Origin: Calamus simplicifolius
Taxonomy: Eukaryota > Streptophyta > Magnoliopsida > Arecales > Arecaceae
DNA length: 64,000 nt
Assembly: GCA_900491605.1 (NCBI GenBank)
Contig: UESW01004257.1
Span: forward strand, 214,283-278,282
Direction of reading: 5' to 3'
This document shows positions 21,338 to 33,350 of this stretch, piece by piece. Both the position numbers and the translations under genes were made by a program. Under the pieces are notes generated by a model. That model was not told the origin of the DNA. It worked only from the letters and a program-made list of their open reading frames with translations, and ran no database searches. Positions within the stretch are counted from its first letter, which is position 1. Every line of letters begins with the position of its first letter.

Positions 21338-24271
21338 CCACTAGGTATAGGTTTTTTTTTTTTTCAAATCCAAAATCATCCTAGCAGGGGCCCGGCTTGT
21401 TGCCCAGATGCAGCAACCCAAGAGGGGGGATGAATTGGGTTATTAAAAATTAATTACTATCACAGATATGTGCTTTAACCCTAATTTCAAAATTACTTGG
21501 CAGCGGTGTAGTGAAGTGATAGAATGATAAAACACAGAAAAACAACCACAAACACAGGAGAGTTTATAGTGGTTCGGTGCTAAACCCAGCACCTACGTCC
21601 ACTCCCCAAAACCTTTGGGAATTCCACTAATCGTATCACAACGATTACAACCTCTAGCCTTCACCGGCTAGCCCTCTTGTTTATACGGCACAAGGCAGCC
21701 AAGCCCCTAGCCTTACCAGGCTAGTCCTCTTGTTTAACGGCACAAGGAGGCCAACACAAAACAAGGGTTAACCCTAACCCTTTTACAAGTGTTTAGAATA
21801 AATGAGATCAAGTAGCTCCTATAATGAGCAAATATTCAAGATATACTTTACAAATTTGAAGCAACTCCTCAGCAATAAATGAAGAACTTCAAGGGATCTG
21901 AAGCTTTGATTGCGAGAGCTTTAACTGATCTGGATGACTTGAGCAATGAATGATCTTGAGATTTGACAACTTCAATGCATACGATCTTGCTTTTCACCAC
22001 TTGGAAGAATATGCAATAGAGGCTCTTTTTCTTGGATTTCCTTCTCTTGATTTTCTATTTCAAAAATCGTCATGTTGTTCTTCTAATCACAACTATTTAT
22101 AAGCATCCAACAAAAAAATATCCGTTAGATACATTGAAAATAAATGGAAAGTAAAACGGAAGAAAAGATAACCGTTGAGATTATTTTCCTTAAGCATTGA
22201 ATGCACTTGATCTATTTGAGAAGGAAGAACTCTATCATAATCCAAAAAATCAAAAAGTTAATGTAGCTGAAAATAGAAATGTAATAAAGAAGAGAGAGAG
22301 AGAGAAAGAGCATGCCCAAACGCTTGAGTGGTAGCTGTCTGGAATTAATTCCAGGTAGCTGAAGATCTTTGAAGACGATCGGCCAGGAAGAGAGCAAGAG
22401 CCCTAGCTAGCTAATCAGCTAGCTCTTTTGAAATCCCACGACATAAATAAATATAGGAGAGGGCAGGTAACTCCTTAGGCAACTAAACCATTTGCTAGTT
22501 AGCTCCCAGCTAACTCACAAGCAAAGCATGCAGCCAGGAGAAGAAATCACGAACCAGTAGTTAGCTCATTAGCTAACCAAGCCAAAAGATAGTTAGCTCT
22601 TTAGCTAACTGAGCAGGCAATCCATGCGGCAGGGAGTAGTAGCCATGAAATGGTAGCTAGCTCCCCAACTAACTGAAAAAAATGGCTCACGGTCTGCAGG
22701 AGAAACGGAGCTATCAGAGAATGAGGAGTTAGCTCTTCAGCTAACTGAGCAGGTGGTAGTTAGCTTCCCAGCTAACTAAGCTCAAAAGGCAATAAAGTAA
22801 CCGCCCAGGAGAGTTAGCTCATTAGCTAACTTATGAAGAAGAAGGCAGCCATACACCCAGAGACAGAAGCCAGCTTCCCAGTTAACTGAACCAAAAGTTA
22901 GCTAACTCTCTAGCTAACTTAGAAATGAGTTCAAACGGCTTGGAGGAGTGGAAGTTGACTCTCCAGCTAACTGAAATTTTCATGCTCACGGCTTGGAGGA
23001 ACCTATGAAAATTAGTTAGCTAAGAAGGAAAGCAGTTAGCTCCAAAGCAAAGTAGTTAGCTATCAAGATATGCTAGATAGCTAAGAGAACCATCAGCTAG
23101 CTCACCAGTCAGCTAAAAGGAAGGGACGTTCGGTCAATACATGTAACAGGGAATGATAGTTAACTAAAAAACAAGCCAGCTAGCTAACAGAGAAGTCAAG
23201 TTAGCTAATTAGCTAACTGATACTCAAATCAGGCTGGCACATTTCAAATCCATAGTGAACTAAAATGAATCCAGCTAACTCACAAAGAGGCCAAGCTAGC
23301 TAACAAGAAACTCTAGCTAGCCAAAGAGGAAGCAAGCTAGCTAGCTAGCTAGCTCAAAAATGAAACGGCTCAGCCAGCAACTGTAACAGGCACCTCAGCT
23401 AGCTAAAATGGAACTTCAGCTAGCTAACGAAGCAACAAGCTAGCTAACCAGCTAGCTCAGAAAAAGAAACGCTCGGCCAAGTCACAGACAAGGTTTGGTA
23501 GTTAGCTAAATGTTATGCCAGCTAGCTAAAAGAAAGACCAAGCTAGCTAAATAGCTAACTCTCAAGCCAAAAAGAATGGCCAGGGCTAAAGGATGTTCAT
23601 TTTATATCAATCTGGTGGCAAAATAAAATGAATATATATTCACATAAAATTTTGCATGAAGATACTTACTTGTAGAGCATCTGAACTTCCCTGCAATAGG
23701 CTTGATAAATAGAATTAATCATTGCTTAATTATTTTGTGAACATTAAAATCAATGTAGGGTCGACACGGCTTTAGCGCACCGATGCTAAGTTAGCCTCTT
23801 CAAATGCATGCCCAAAGGTAGGGTGAGTTTATCCGTGGCCTTCCTCCTTCCCACACACACCTGATGCAAACCTTGGCCTCGCCGCTCAGTGGCCTATGGC
23901 TCACTCCAGATCATCCCTAATCAAGCATGATAGAGACCGAGCAGCCTTGCGCATACAAACACCCACAAATGCAACAATACGCCACACCAAGAACACCACT
24001 ATTACAAGAAAAACTTCCTAACCTCCTTTGATTACTAGCAAACGACAAGAGGAATACAAGGCACAAGGAAACTCTCAAAACTTTCCTCACCTTGCCTTAG
24101 GCTACAAAGCACCGACCCCGCAGCCCGTTGATCACTCCAGGATAACTCCTCAGCAAGCGATCGTGCTCCTCCTCTCCCCTTCACCAAGTGGAATGAAGAA
24201 GACTCGAATCCTCTCCTAGGATTCTTGATTCCTCGAATGCAAAGACCCTTCCGAATCCTTGATTCGTCGAG
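21338..24271 (-). mobile_element. Unclassified A-tailed insertion in Copia-2, itself split by a solo LTR
   Basis: It is flanked by a direct heptamer TGACACC (21331-21337 and 24272-24278). Removing the nested Sirevirus LTR leaves about 560 bp. A run of about 14 T at 21351-21364 (an A-run on the minus strand) lies close to the left edge, as expected for a retroposed sequence on the minus strand; about 13 bases separate it from the duplication. The body (23772-24271 plus 21365-21397) is moderately GC-rich. Its longest minus-strand ORF (24035-24301) resembles nothing I know. It could be a SINE-like element, a LINE 3' end or a retrocopy. Confidence 0.55.
21398..23766 (-). mobile_element. Sirevirus-like solo LTR (2,369 bp) with palindrome-rich core
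   Basis: Perfect target duplication CGGCT at 21393-21397 and 23767-23771. On the minus strand it starts TGTCGACCC and ends with a stretch matching the end of the intact Sirevirus LTR (43740-43780): ttgggtt..tgg.caaca after a C-run. The R/U5-like part at 21530-21700 shares tatagtggttcggtg and cacctacgtccac with 43560-43600. About 22395-23580 is packed with agttagct / agctaact half-sites, often as inverted pairs with 3-6 bases between them. No internal region remains, so it is a solo LTR left by recombination. Confidence 0.88.
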
Positions 24272-24500
24272 TGACACCATTCCTTTTGAGTTTTGGGACA
24301 TGCTTCATGCTAGTAAGAGTGCGCACCATGCCATCAAACATCTTCACCCTCACTGTGCCAATCCCTGTCACCTTGCAAGGATGATCATCTTTAAGAGTCA
24401 CACACCCCTCATCAACCTCTATGTAAGTGCTGAACCATGACTGGTTGGGAGTATAATGATGAGAACAAACTGAATCCAAGGTTCACATCTCTATGCTATG
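24272..24500 (-). pseudogene. Copia-2 protease (broken)
   Basis: Minus-strand reading MDSVCSHHYTPNQSWFSTY, DDHPCKVTGIGTVRVKMFDG, TLTSMKHVPKLKRN. This is the same protease block as in Copia-1, with the active site read as D-S-V. The domain continues on the other side of the 21338-24271 insertion. Confidence 0.83.
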
Positions 24501-24599
24501 CCTATGACCATCTGATACCACCAAAAATTATCCTTTACCTCCTGATCTGCAACTGTACTCACAAATTTAGATCCTATCTTTTCTCCTCTTTGATTTTTT

Positions 24600-25373
24600 C
24601 TCTTAGGACAATCTCTTTTGAAATGTCCTACCTACTACACTTGTAGCACTTAGCCTTTCTGGACTTTAACTATCCCCTAGGCTTGCTCCTATCCCTACCT
24701 CTACCTGATCCTTCTCCAACTGATAGACCCTTTCGGGGAACATCTTCCTTGGTCATCTTCTTTCTCTGCTCATTCGTTTGAAGTATCGAAACAACATCTT
24801 CATTAAACAATGTCTCCTTTCCATAGAGCAGCGTCGTGACCAATGAGTCATGTGATGTGGGCAGCAAACACAATAGCAAAAGTGCCTTATCTTCTTTCTC
24901 CATCTTGAACTCGATATTCGAATTCATTTCTCATCTGATCGAACACTTGGATGTGGCCCAGCACATCTCCACCTTCTAACATCCGAAGGCTGTAGAGGCG
25001 CTTCTTCAACATCAACTTGTTGCACATATTTTCCCCATATAGAGGGCTTGCAACTTCAACCAGAGTTCCTTCGGGGTCTTCTCCTCCAGCACTGAATAAA
25101 GGGCTGAATCTGTCAGACATTCTTTGATTGTTGAACATGCTTTCTTCTTCAACGATATCCACTGCTTATCTATCATCCCATCTGGCCTTTCTTCCAAAGC
25201 TAAATCCTTTCTTCTTCAACGACATCTACTGCTTATCTGTCATCCCATCTGGCCTTTCTTCTAAAGCTAAATCTAAACCCGCTGTACAAGAAGGTCCTCT
25301 ACCCAGACTTTTCACATGAAAAAATTTTCTTCCCATCAAACTTCTCAAAATCTATTTTTATGCTACTACCCAT
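24600..25373 (-). pseudogene. Copia-2 gag (broken)
   Basis: The start codon is most likely at 25371-25373 (MGSSIKIDFEKFDG). It is followed by EERPDGM, the WISLKKKACSTIKECL and LYSVLEEKTPKELWLKLQ helices (25012-25197), and CLLPTSHDSLVTTLLYG and VVSILQTNEQRKK in 24670-24927. A degraded zinc knuckle CYKC...DIS near 24610-24640 follows. A 67-bp tandem duplication at 25140-25273 and further frameshifts break the frame. Confidence 0.82.
25140..25273. repeat. 67-bp tandem duplication in Copia-2 gag
   Basis: Two adjacent units, 25140-25206 and 25207-25273, each beginning ctttcttcttcaacga and ending aagctaaatc, with about four mismatches. As 67 is not a multiple of 3, the duplication shifts the gag frame. 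Confidence 0.9.
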
Positions 25374-25475
25374 ACGAAATCTCAACAAAAAATTTTAAAA
25401 AATTAAGAGACTTGATGAAGCCTTGCTGAAATTTTTTAGCCTTTGGAGATCTTCAAATAACTTCTTACTGAGCCA

Positions 25476-25490
25476 GGATCTAATACCAAC
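25476..25490 (-). promoter_or_regulatory. Copia-2 primer-binding site
   Basis: On the minus strand TGGTATTAGATCC follows the 5' LTR by two bases. It resembles the TGGTATCAGAGC primer sites of Copia-3 and the Sirevirus, complementary to the 3' end of initiator methionine tRNA, with changes. Confidence 0.75.
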
Positions 25491-26315
25491 TATTGGGGTT
25501 TAGTCGTTGATGAACAGCAATGGGATCAACCTCGCTAGAGAAGTACCCTGGGCCTTCACCTTTTGTTGTCAACGATTAGATTAGCGCAGCGGTAAGGTGC
25601 TTGCCTTTAAACCCCTTGATCCCAGGAACACTCCTCACACTCCCCTCTTCCCCTTCACGTATCTCCCTGTGCCCATGAGAATGTGACCCATAGTCTAATG
25701 CCTCACGTCCTCACCCGTTGATTGCATTGACTGCTTCCTTGGAATCCAACGCACACCATGCATTGTCCCACGCTTACAGATTTCTTTCACTTGGATCCCA
25801 CTGCACGCCATACATGAAGAGTCTCCGATCTTTTTATGCTGGATCGAAAGCCAGCCATGTGTCTCCTAGGATTCCAGAACGCTCTGTGCATTCTTGCACG
25901 ATCTCCTCCCACGTGATGATCGGGCTCGCAAACGTCAAAGGCCCATGTGATGGGCTTTGTTCCAGGACTAGGCTCTTCGCTAGGAACCGTGAAGCCCCGC
26001 TGAATTCCAAGAGAACACACGGAGAAGGAGAGGAGGGGAGAAGATAGAGCTACTGCCCTGTGATGAGAGAGGATTGGAAGAAAAGAATTTTGTTCTATTC
26101 CATCCCAACCCTAAAGACTAGGATTTAAATACATCCACCAAGTAGGCCCGATCCAGACTCAACAAAAACTCCAATGGACTAACCCAATGAGATTAAACTA
26201 ATCCCCAAGCCCATATACATCCTTGACTTGATTTAATCTTAACCCTTGGACCCACACCTAGCTTAATACAAGTTAGCCCAACCTGGGCCTTGATAGCACC
26301 ATACGAGGCCCAATA
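25491..26315 (-). repeat. Copia-2 5' LTR
   Basis: 825 bp, colinear with 17706-18451. It contains a segment of about 80 bp at roughly 25928-26015 that the other LTR lacks. Terminal dinucleotides have drifted (ta instead of tg/ca). Confidence 0.87.
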
Positions 26316-28035
26316 TATGCCTGCCCACATAGTGATGGTTTGGATTATCGGCAAATGTAAACTACTCTCATCCTAGCTATCCAAACTTAATTTGCTATGC
26401 TATATGCTCAAAAAGCAGCAAAGATGACCCCACAACGAATCATCAAATGAAAACCTGCACTAGTTATTGAGGATCCACCCACAAGCATTGACATGTTAGC
26501 GTTTAAATAATGAATACCTATTTGGCTTGCTATGTGTACACGTAAATATAATTCTTTTCTTTTATATGTGTATTAAGTTGAGAGCTAATAACGCATATTT
26601 TGTCTTTAATATGCATTACTGATTTGTTGTTCTAGAGTCATTTCATCAGGGCATGCTGAGAAATTTTTAGCTATGGCACAAATATATACTCTTGTTTCCA
26701 TTTTAGTAGATAAGAAATGTGAACCAAATAATGTTCTAAGAAACGAAAAAGAGTATGTGCGACTATGCATGACAAGAACAATTTCATCTTTTTGAACACC
26801 GCATGCGCAGCCTGTACGCATGCACGGCTAATCAATGTGCGCTCCTGCACTGCATGCGATGCAAGAAGACTTTTTCAATGCAATATTATGTAATGGGCTG
26901 TGTAGTTTGACGTTGGGCCTTCTACAGTTTTCTAAACCTGACTGTTAAGCCAATTTTGGTTACGTGTAAACAGCACTTCGAGCGTCAATTCTGTAAGTTA
27001 GATATGGGACTGAGATGTCCATCTACATTTCTTCCTTTTCTGTCCATCTCATCTGCCTTTTAAAAATAGAACAATAATCACTGATGGTCATGAAAAGGGT
27101 ACTGACAAGAAACATATTGTAGGTGCAAACTGTGATTTCTCTGGGTGGAATATGTAATGCTTTAGAGGTGCTTGATTGAGGACAGGTGGAAGAGCAAGGC
27201 AGTTTTAGTCACAGATATCTGATCTGGACTTGATATCAGCATGGAAAAAGGGCAAAGTCACTGGTTTAAGCACCGCTTCAACTGATTGGACTGTTGGGGG
27301 GGAGAGAGAGAGAGAGAGAGAGAGTATTAAAAATTAGAATGACTACAATCATAGACAATTTGATATTATGTAAGAAAAATATACAAACTAGTTGGTAAAT
27401 TTTTATTTGTAGATTGTCTTGAGTGGCATGTAACACAACCATGCATATCCTTAGATAACATAAATTATAAAAATTAGCAAATAATGATAATTGGTGACAC
27501 ACAAAATGCATCCAAAAGAGTTTGATACATGCTTAGCACATCATGTTGACAAAGACATAATTACAGAACAATGAGCACTCATTTGTGTAATTGGTCATCC
27601 GTCAACCTTACAAAATAATGGCCAAAAATAGAAAGTGGCATAAAAAAGCCTAATTTATTTTAAAAAAATCAAGGTTGCTCAAGACAATGATCCAGAATTG
27701 CAGAGAATTAGAGGAGAGAAAAATGAAGAAACCAGCATTGGTGATTTAGTTTTATAAGATCATCCAATTAATACTTATTATTGTGCAGTGATCATTGCTG
27801 CTAAATTAAGCATGAAATGTTTAGCTATTGTCATGGGGTCACCAGCACTTGTGATCATCCTTGTCAGAGCCAAAGAGGAATGGAGCTATAGAGCACCAAA
27901 GAGGAAGATTATGGATCAAGCATAACAGGATTAACTTGTAGTTTTGTTTTAAAATTCTATCAATTTACTAAGTTGTCCAAACATTTCATGCTTAACATGG
28001 CTTGAAATCAAGGGCAGAGATGTCTTTCTTGCACA
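26316..28035. other. Unassigned intergenic DNA
   Basis: No gene recognised. A GA microsatellite lies at 27301-27324. The right part (from about 27840) is the natural upstream flank of the duplicated host segment. Confidence 0.45.
27301..27324. repeat. (GA)n microsatellite
   Basis: About twelve GA repeats after a run of G; the minus-strand ORF across it is an artefact. Confidence 0.85.
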
Positions 28036-28787
28036 GTTAAAAGAACTGGCTAGCTAAAAACCTGCCGGAGTCACTTGGTTTAGTTGATCCAATTACGTAC
28101 AGGATCTTCTGTTGGAGCCAGAAGTCCAGTTCATCCGTCTGGGCTGTTCTGATTCAAATAACACTGGTTTTCAAGCATTGGTGTGGGTGTGGGGGTGAGA
28201 TTTTGAAGCAGGTGCAGCACCTTAAGTATAAGATTTTGATAAATTTTCAAGATTGGGACTTTATGTATGGATTGTCTGCCAAGTAAAAATTTTAAGAAGT
28301 GGATGCATGTCTCCCATGTTGAGTGTGTTCAATGCATCTTCTTTTCTGTTGCACTCAAGCATAGAGGTCACATCCTAGAGTTATTGTTTCAGTTCTCTCA
28401 TTTATTTGCTTAGTTTTTTAAGTATCTTAATAAGTTGTGGACAACTAAGTTATTTTTTTTGACATTGAATATCGCCATTCTCATGGTTTACTTTCTCAGA
28501 TCATATATAAATGCCTTCAGTGTGGTTGATCGCATGGAGGAGCTATTTTATGCTGAACAAGGAACACTTTGAGTTATTGCTTTCCAACATCAAAGGTCTC
28601 TCTCTTATGCGTACGATTTTGCTGGCATTATGTGTGGTGCACACCTGTTGTCAAAAATTCATTGATTTTCCTGAAGAATATGAACCATGGTCATTGTTTG
28701 TGTTGAAATTAATCTCCCAAGTCATCTCAAATGACAACTGAACAATATACTTGGATCTAGAGTCAGACTGGCCAAACTGGAGCTTGA
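28036..28787. repeat. Host segment, copy A of a 752-bp duplication
   Basis: It aligns with 37645-38105 followed by 60351-60640 (751 bp when the target duplication gatca is counted once). I count about 6 substitutions and a few indels over the first 460 bp. It starts gttaaaagaactgg and ends agcttga. Copy A retains its upstream flank (cttgcaca before it) but loses its downstream flank at the junction with Copia-3. No convincing coding function: possible exon pieces in its right part are more broken than in copy B. Confidence 0.93.
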
Positions 28788-28816
28788 TGAGTGGGCCTAT
28801 AGTGCAAGTGGGAGAT
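28784..28816 (+). mobile_element. Remnant of the 3' internal end of a second Copia-3 unit
   Basis: The 33 bases before the 5' LTR read ttgatgagtgggcctatagtg then caagtgggagat. They match the bases just before the 3' LTR of Copia-3 (35913-35943; last pol codons plus polypurine tract). The join to host DNA shares the four bases ttga. Confidence 0.9.
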
Positions 28817-30460
28817 TGTTAGTAATAGTGCCCTAGGCCTATTGTATGGACATGGTATTTTGAATATTTATGAGCATTTACTATTATCATGATTTGCATG
28901 TTTATTATATAATATATCCTTGAATAATATTATTAATTATTCTAAATGTCCCTAATCGGTTATTGTTGTGGGAATAACAATAAATTAAGATTAATATGAA
29001 ATTTGATTGATATTCATGAGATGAATATGTGTATGAGATATGAATCAAATTTATATGTATTTGTTGAGAACAAATATTGGACAAGACCCGCCTTGAGATT
29101 AATACATGGATCAAAGTCATAAGTTAATCTCTAGTAGTTATGTCATTAAATCCTTAGACCTGAGATTGCTATAATTCTCAACATGAGGAATATTATGTTT
29201 TGACATAATCAAACGTTGTCTTTAATCGGATGATTATAAAGATTATGCTTTAACATAATAAGAATCATGTAGTGAGATATGAGTGATTAAGATGGAATTT
29301 ATCCCTCTTATTGTAAGAGAGATATCTCTGGGCCCCTCGATGATTGAGACTGAGAAATGCATGGTCGTGCTCAAATGAATTGATGGAGATCAATATCATT
29401 TGTTTAGTCAGTCTAATTGGGTTTCAAGAAATTAAAGATAGAGCGATATAAGGTTGGCTTTTTTCGTACCTTATATTCTATCAAGGTATCATGTGACAAA
29501 AGGATTATGTCATTAGCTACTTTAAGGTTGTCTCGGATCATGAGCTTTTCATTTAACTTGGGTAGTCATAATGTCTTACTGGAGACCGCTTATGACTTGT
29601 AGGATCAAAATGTGATTTAGGCCTACTGCCAACGTTAATTGAACCTATAGGATCGCACACTAATAACAGACAATAATGGTTGCGGTTTATTACTCTCTAT
29701 AGTAATTTAAAATGATGAGATTATTTTAAATTATAAATATTAATTAATTATATTTTTATTGGATAAGGAAATAATCCATAAAGGTTTTTGGTTAAAAATA
29801 AAATTCCTTATTGATAAGGAAATTATAATAAGTAATTAATTAGTTATATTTTCCCATAAAGGTCTTATTTGATAAGATTATGAAAGTAATTAATTAGTTA
29901 TATTTTCTTATTGGATAAGAAAATAATCCATAAAGGTTTTTGGTTAAATATAAATTCCTTATTTGATAAGGACTAGGATTTAAATTGTTATATTAAAAGG
30001 AGTTTTAAATAAATAAATCCTAGTTAACCAAAAACTAGCAGACTTGTATATATATGATATATACGTTTAAAGTCTATGGGGCTTTTGAAAGATCGTGTCT
30101 ATTGGGGCATTTGAAGGGTCTCTTGCCTTGAAAAGAAAAAAAGGAGAGTTGAAAACCCTAGTTTGTTTTTTGTGAAAAACAAATTTGAACTAGCATTCAA
30201 AACTTTTTGGTGTCCGTTCGTGTGTGGATACTTGTAGAGGGTGGTCGTCTTTCTGAAGGCAGCACCTTTGAAGATCCGAGCAAACCCAACACAAGAACAG
30301 ATGGATTACATACTGATCAACAAAAGGTAATTTTTTGTTTATCCTTCTTTCATTTTTATGAAATGCATGTGATCCTTGGTGGGTTAAGGAATAAATTTAT
30401 TTTGTTTCCGCTGCCATTTTATTCCAATCCGATTGGGATTTTCCATTCCGTAATCCAACA
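28817..30460 (+). repeat. Copia-3 5' LTR
   Basis: 1,644 bp, TGTTAGTAAT...AATCCAACA. Near 29745-29960 it holds about three imperfect copies of an AT-rich unit of 90-100 bp with ggataaggaaataatccataaa and attaattagttatatttt. Confidence 0.92.
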
Positions 30461-30461
30461 G

Positions 30462-30474
30462 TGGTATCAGAGCA
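30462..30474 (+). promoter_or_regulatory. Copia-3 primer-binding site (initiator Met tRNA)
   Basis: TGGTATCAGAGC one base after the LTR, the standard complement of the 3' end of plant initiator methionine tRNA in copia elements. Confidence 0.92.
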
Positions 30475-31978
30475 ACTTGCGTTTTCATAAAAATCGATTA
30501 TGCCATGTTTGATTGTATGTATGAGATGTATATGATCTTGGCATGATTTGCGTTCTTGTATATATGTGATATTAGGGTTTGCGCGAACGACATAGATAAT
30601 AGGTTTTCTAAGGTGTTAATTGATGAATCTATTTCCTGTAAGGATTCGTTAATATGATTAAAAATCCGAATGGGATATTGCAATTAAAGTGTTTAATAGC
30701 ATGATATATGATTTCGGTGTTGTCTTAATTAGATTAATACATGAACTGAATTCACATATCAATAAGGATTTATCAATTGTTGTTTATGGTGGTGCGGATG
30801 TAAGCCTTAAATTTATTGATGAGATCAATAAAATCAAATTTTAGGATGAAACTTTATGTATCTCCAAATTTTAGGAACCGAGGGCGGACTACCCGTAATC
30901 GGCTAGCGGAACCGCTGTACTATCTAATCGAGCGCCTTATAAATTTAATTGGTTTTAAACAATACGCCTATTATAACATATTTTCTTTAATGCAATATGT
31001 ATATGCTATATAATAACATGATATGTTTTGCATGGTGTGTTGCTTTGTATGGTGCATAGTATGGCCTTGTGACCAATATGATTGGCAGTTTTTTTTATTA
31101 TTCTTTTACAAGGGTTGTAATTATCATGCGTGCCATATTGGGCATGTGCCATTTTGTTTCATTGTAATTTTTCTTTTACTTTTAGTAGTATTTATTTATT
31201 TATTGTAATAAAACAAGAAGACAAAGCAAGCCATTTGAAGTCATGCAATCCAACCATGGTGATGGAGGAGCTAGGTGTCTATGCACAAGATGATGGTCAA
31301 GTAGACATTATGGTGTTGCTCATTATTACCTAGGATTGACCATTGATCTTCATATTGGCTTATGAAGATCAATCTTGATAAGGCCATACTATGACATGTT
31401 TATTATATACATGTATGAGATGCTATGTATGATGTTTCATAGTATGTGATGCCATGTATGATATCAATGAGTATGTGATACTAAATGCATGATGAGATCT
31501 ATTAATTAAAATTAAGATCTATCTAGATCCCTCACATAAAATTTTAAGTTGACATGCCATCCATATTTAAACACTTGTCAAGGCTTTTATCACCTTAATG
31601 TGGGTTCTACCAAAGTAGAAGTACATTAGGTTACATTAGTGAGACAAGATGGTAATGGTGCTACCCATATGTTTAAAAATGGTTTAACTTAATTAGGTTA
31701 TCAAAACGGTTTTGGGCCTAATGGCATGAGATGGGATTTAAACATGCCGGACATATGATGTCAAAATCCCATAAATTTCTAAGAGTTGCATGAGTTGCAA
31801 TTGGTAAGAGTTACCTACCTAAAAACTTAATTTTAAGTGTCATGCCAAAGCTGACTTAAAGTTGAGTATAAATATGGATCTTAGCTCACTAAATTAATAT
31901 GATTATTATTGAGGGTTGTTAATTTAGTGGGAGTTTTTCATAATCAAAATACTTAACGAACTTTGCATTTATTGTAGA
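30475..31978 (+). other. Copia-3 untranslated leader
   Basis: About 1.5 kb of AT-rich sequence between primer site and the gag start with no recognisable protein; short ORFs on both strands look fortuitous. Such long leaders occur in plant copia elements and would carry packaging signals. Confidence 0.6.
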
Positions 31979-32795
31979 TGGCCAACAATGATAACAATTC
32001 TACTATGTCACTGCGATCAATCCTTGCGAAGGACAAACTTACTGGGACTAATTCCTTGACTGGTTTCAAAATTTGAGAATTGTTCTCAAACAAGAAAGGA
32101 AGCTTTATGTCCTGGATCAACCTCACCCTGAAGAACCAGCCGATAATGCTTCTAGAGCTGAAAAGAATGCTTATGAGAAGCATCATAATGACTCTATTGA
32201 TGTTGCATGCTTGATGCTAGCTACCATGAGTTCTGAACTTCAGAAAGATTTGGAAAACATGGAAACTTATGATATGATTGTCAATCTAAAGGAAATGTTC
32301 CAGCAACAAGCAAGGCAAGAAAGGTATGATACTACCAAGGCATTGCACTCTTGCAAAATGGCTGAGGGTGCTTCAGTTAGCGCTCATGTGTTGAAAATGA
32401 AAGGCTATATTGAGCACCTTGATAGGCTTGGATTTCCATTGAGCCAAGAGTTGGCAACAGATTTGATCCTAAATTCACTTCCTGATAGTTATGGCCAGTT
32501 TATCATGAACTATAACATGAATGAAATGGACAAATCAATTTCTGAGCTGCATACGATGCTTAAAACTGCTGAACAGAATATTAAGTCCAAGCCTGGCCAT
32601 GTTCTGATGGTTCAAAAGGGAAAGGGCTTTATGAAGAAAGGAAAAGGAAAGGGTAAGGGAAGGGCTGGAAAGTCCAATGCTCAACCCAAGCCCAATCCTA
32701 AACCCAAGGCTAAAGCCCCAAAGGAGGGTGTCTGTTTCTTTTGCAATGAACCTGGTCATTGGAAGAGAAACTGCAGCTGTATTTGGAGGATCTAA
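31979..32795 (+). pseudogene. Copia-3 gag (one early frameshift)
   Basis: Start ATG at 31979 (MANNDNNSTMSLRSILAKD). A small indel near 32050-32070 shifts the frame, after which 32073-32795 is open. It contains helical capsid-like sequence (LMLATMSSELQKDLENM; LKEMFQQQARQERYDTTKAL; YIEHLDRLGFPL), then a glycine/lysine-rich stretch and the zinc knuckle CFFCNEPGHWKRNC (C-X2-C-X4-H-X4-C). The frame shifts again directly after the knuckle. Confidence 0.88.
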
Positions 32796-33350
32796 AGAAG
32801 AAGAAGACTGGTGAGACCGGTTCTTCAGGTATTTATGTTATAGAGATTAATTTTTCTCCTTCTAGTTCCTGGGTATTAGATACTGGATGTGGATCTCACA
32901 TTTGCACAAATGTGCAGGGACTTAAAAGGAGTAGACAACTGAAGAAGGGCGAAGTTGATCTTCGAGTAGGCAATGGAGCAAAAGTTGCTGCTTTAGCTGT
33001 AGGAAGTTATGAACTTTCTTTGCCCAGTGGGCTTTTGTTAGTTTTGAACAATTGCTTTTATGTTCCTACAATGTGTAGGAATATTATTTCAGTTTCTTGT
33101 TTGGATAATGATGGTTTTTCTTTTATTATTAAGAATAATAATTGCTCCATTTATCATAAAGACATGTTCTATGCAAATGCCGAATTACTAGATGGTCTTT
33201 ATGTTTTGAATCTTCAAAAATCCAACAATTCTTTGTCTATAACATAACTACCAAGAAATTTAAGTCCAATGACTTAAATTCAACCTATCTTTGGCATTGT
33301 CGCCTTGGCCATATAAATGAGAAACGCATATCAAAACTCCATCAAGATGG
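32796..33350 (+). pseudogene. Copia-3 protease and pre-integrase (broken)
   Basis: The open frame 32759-33247 is real from about 32775. It shows SWVLDTGCGSHIC (active-site D-T-G), NNCFYVPTMCRNIISVS and a pre-integrase start. After the stop at 33245 the next frame continues with LWHCRLGHINEKRISKLH at about 33290-33345. The active-site residues are intact, so the defects are only in frame. Confidence 0.88.

Larger units (their letters stand above)
17706..26315 (-). mobile_element. Copia-2: Ty1/copia element with both LTRs and three nested insertions
   Basis: Minus-strand element. The 5' LTR is at 25491-26315 and the 3' LTR at 17706-18451. Order from high to low coordinate: LTR, initiator-Met-like primer site, gag, protease, pre-integrase, integrase, a shortened RT/RNase H segment, LTR. 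LTR ends pair as TGTTGGG / CCCAACA in the left copy; the right copy has drifted to tattgggg and cccaata. Flanks tatat and tatgc do not form a clean target duplication. Three insertions interrupt it: 19326-20385, 21338-24271 and, within that, 21398-23766. LTR copies also differ by an insertion/deletion of about 80 bp, so the element is old. Confidence 0.9.

Noticed and set aside
17706..26315. Target-site duplication for Copia-2
   Set aside because: Flanking pentamers tatat and tatgc differ and the right LTR end has drifted, so no duplication can be claimed.
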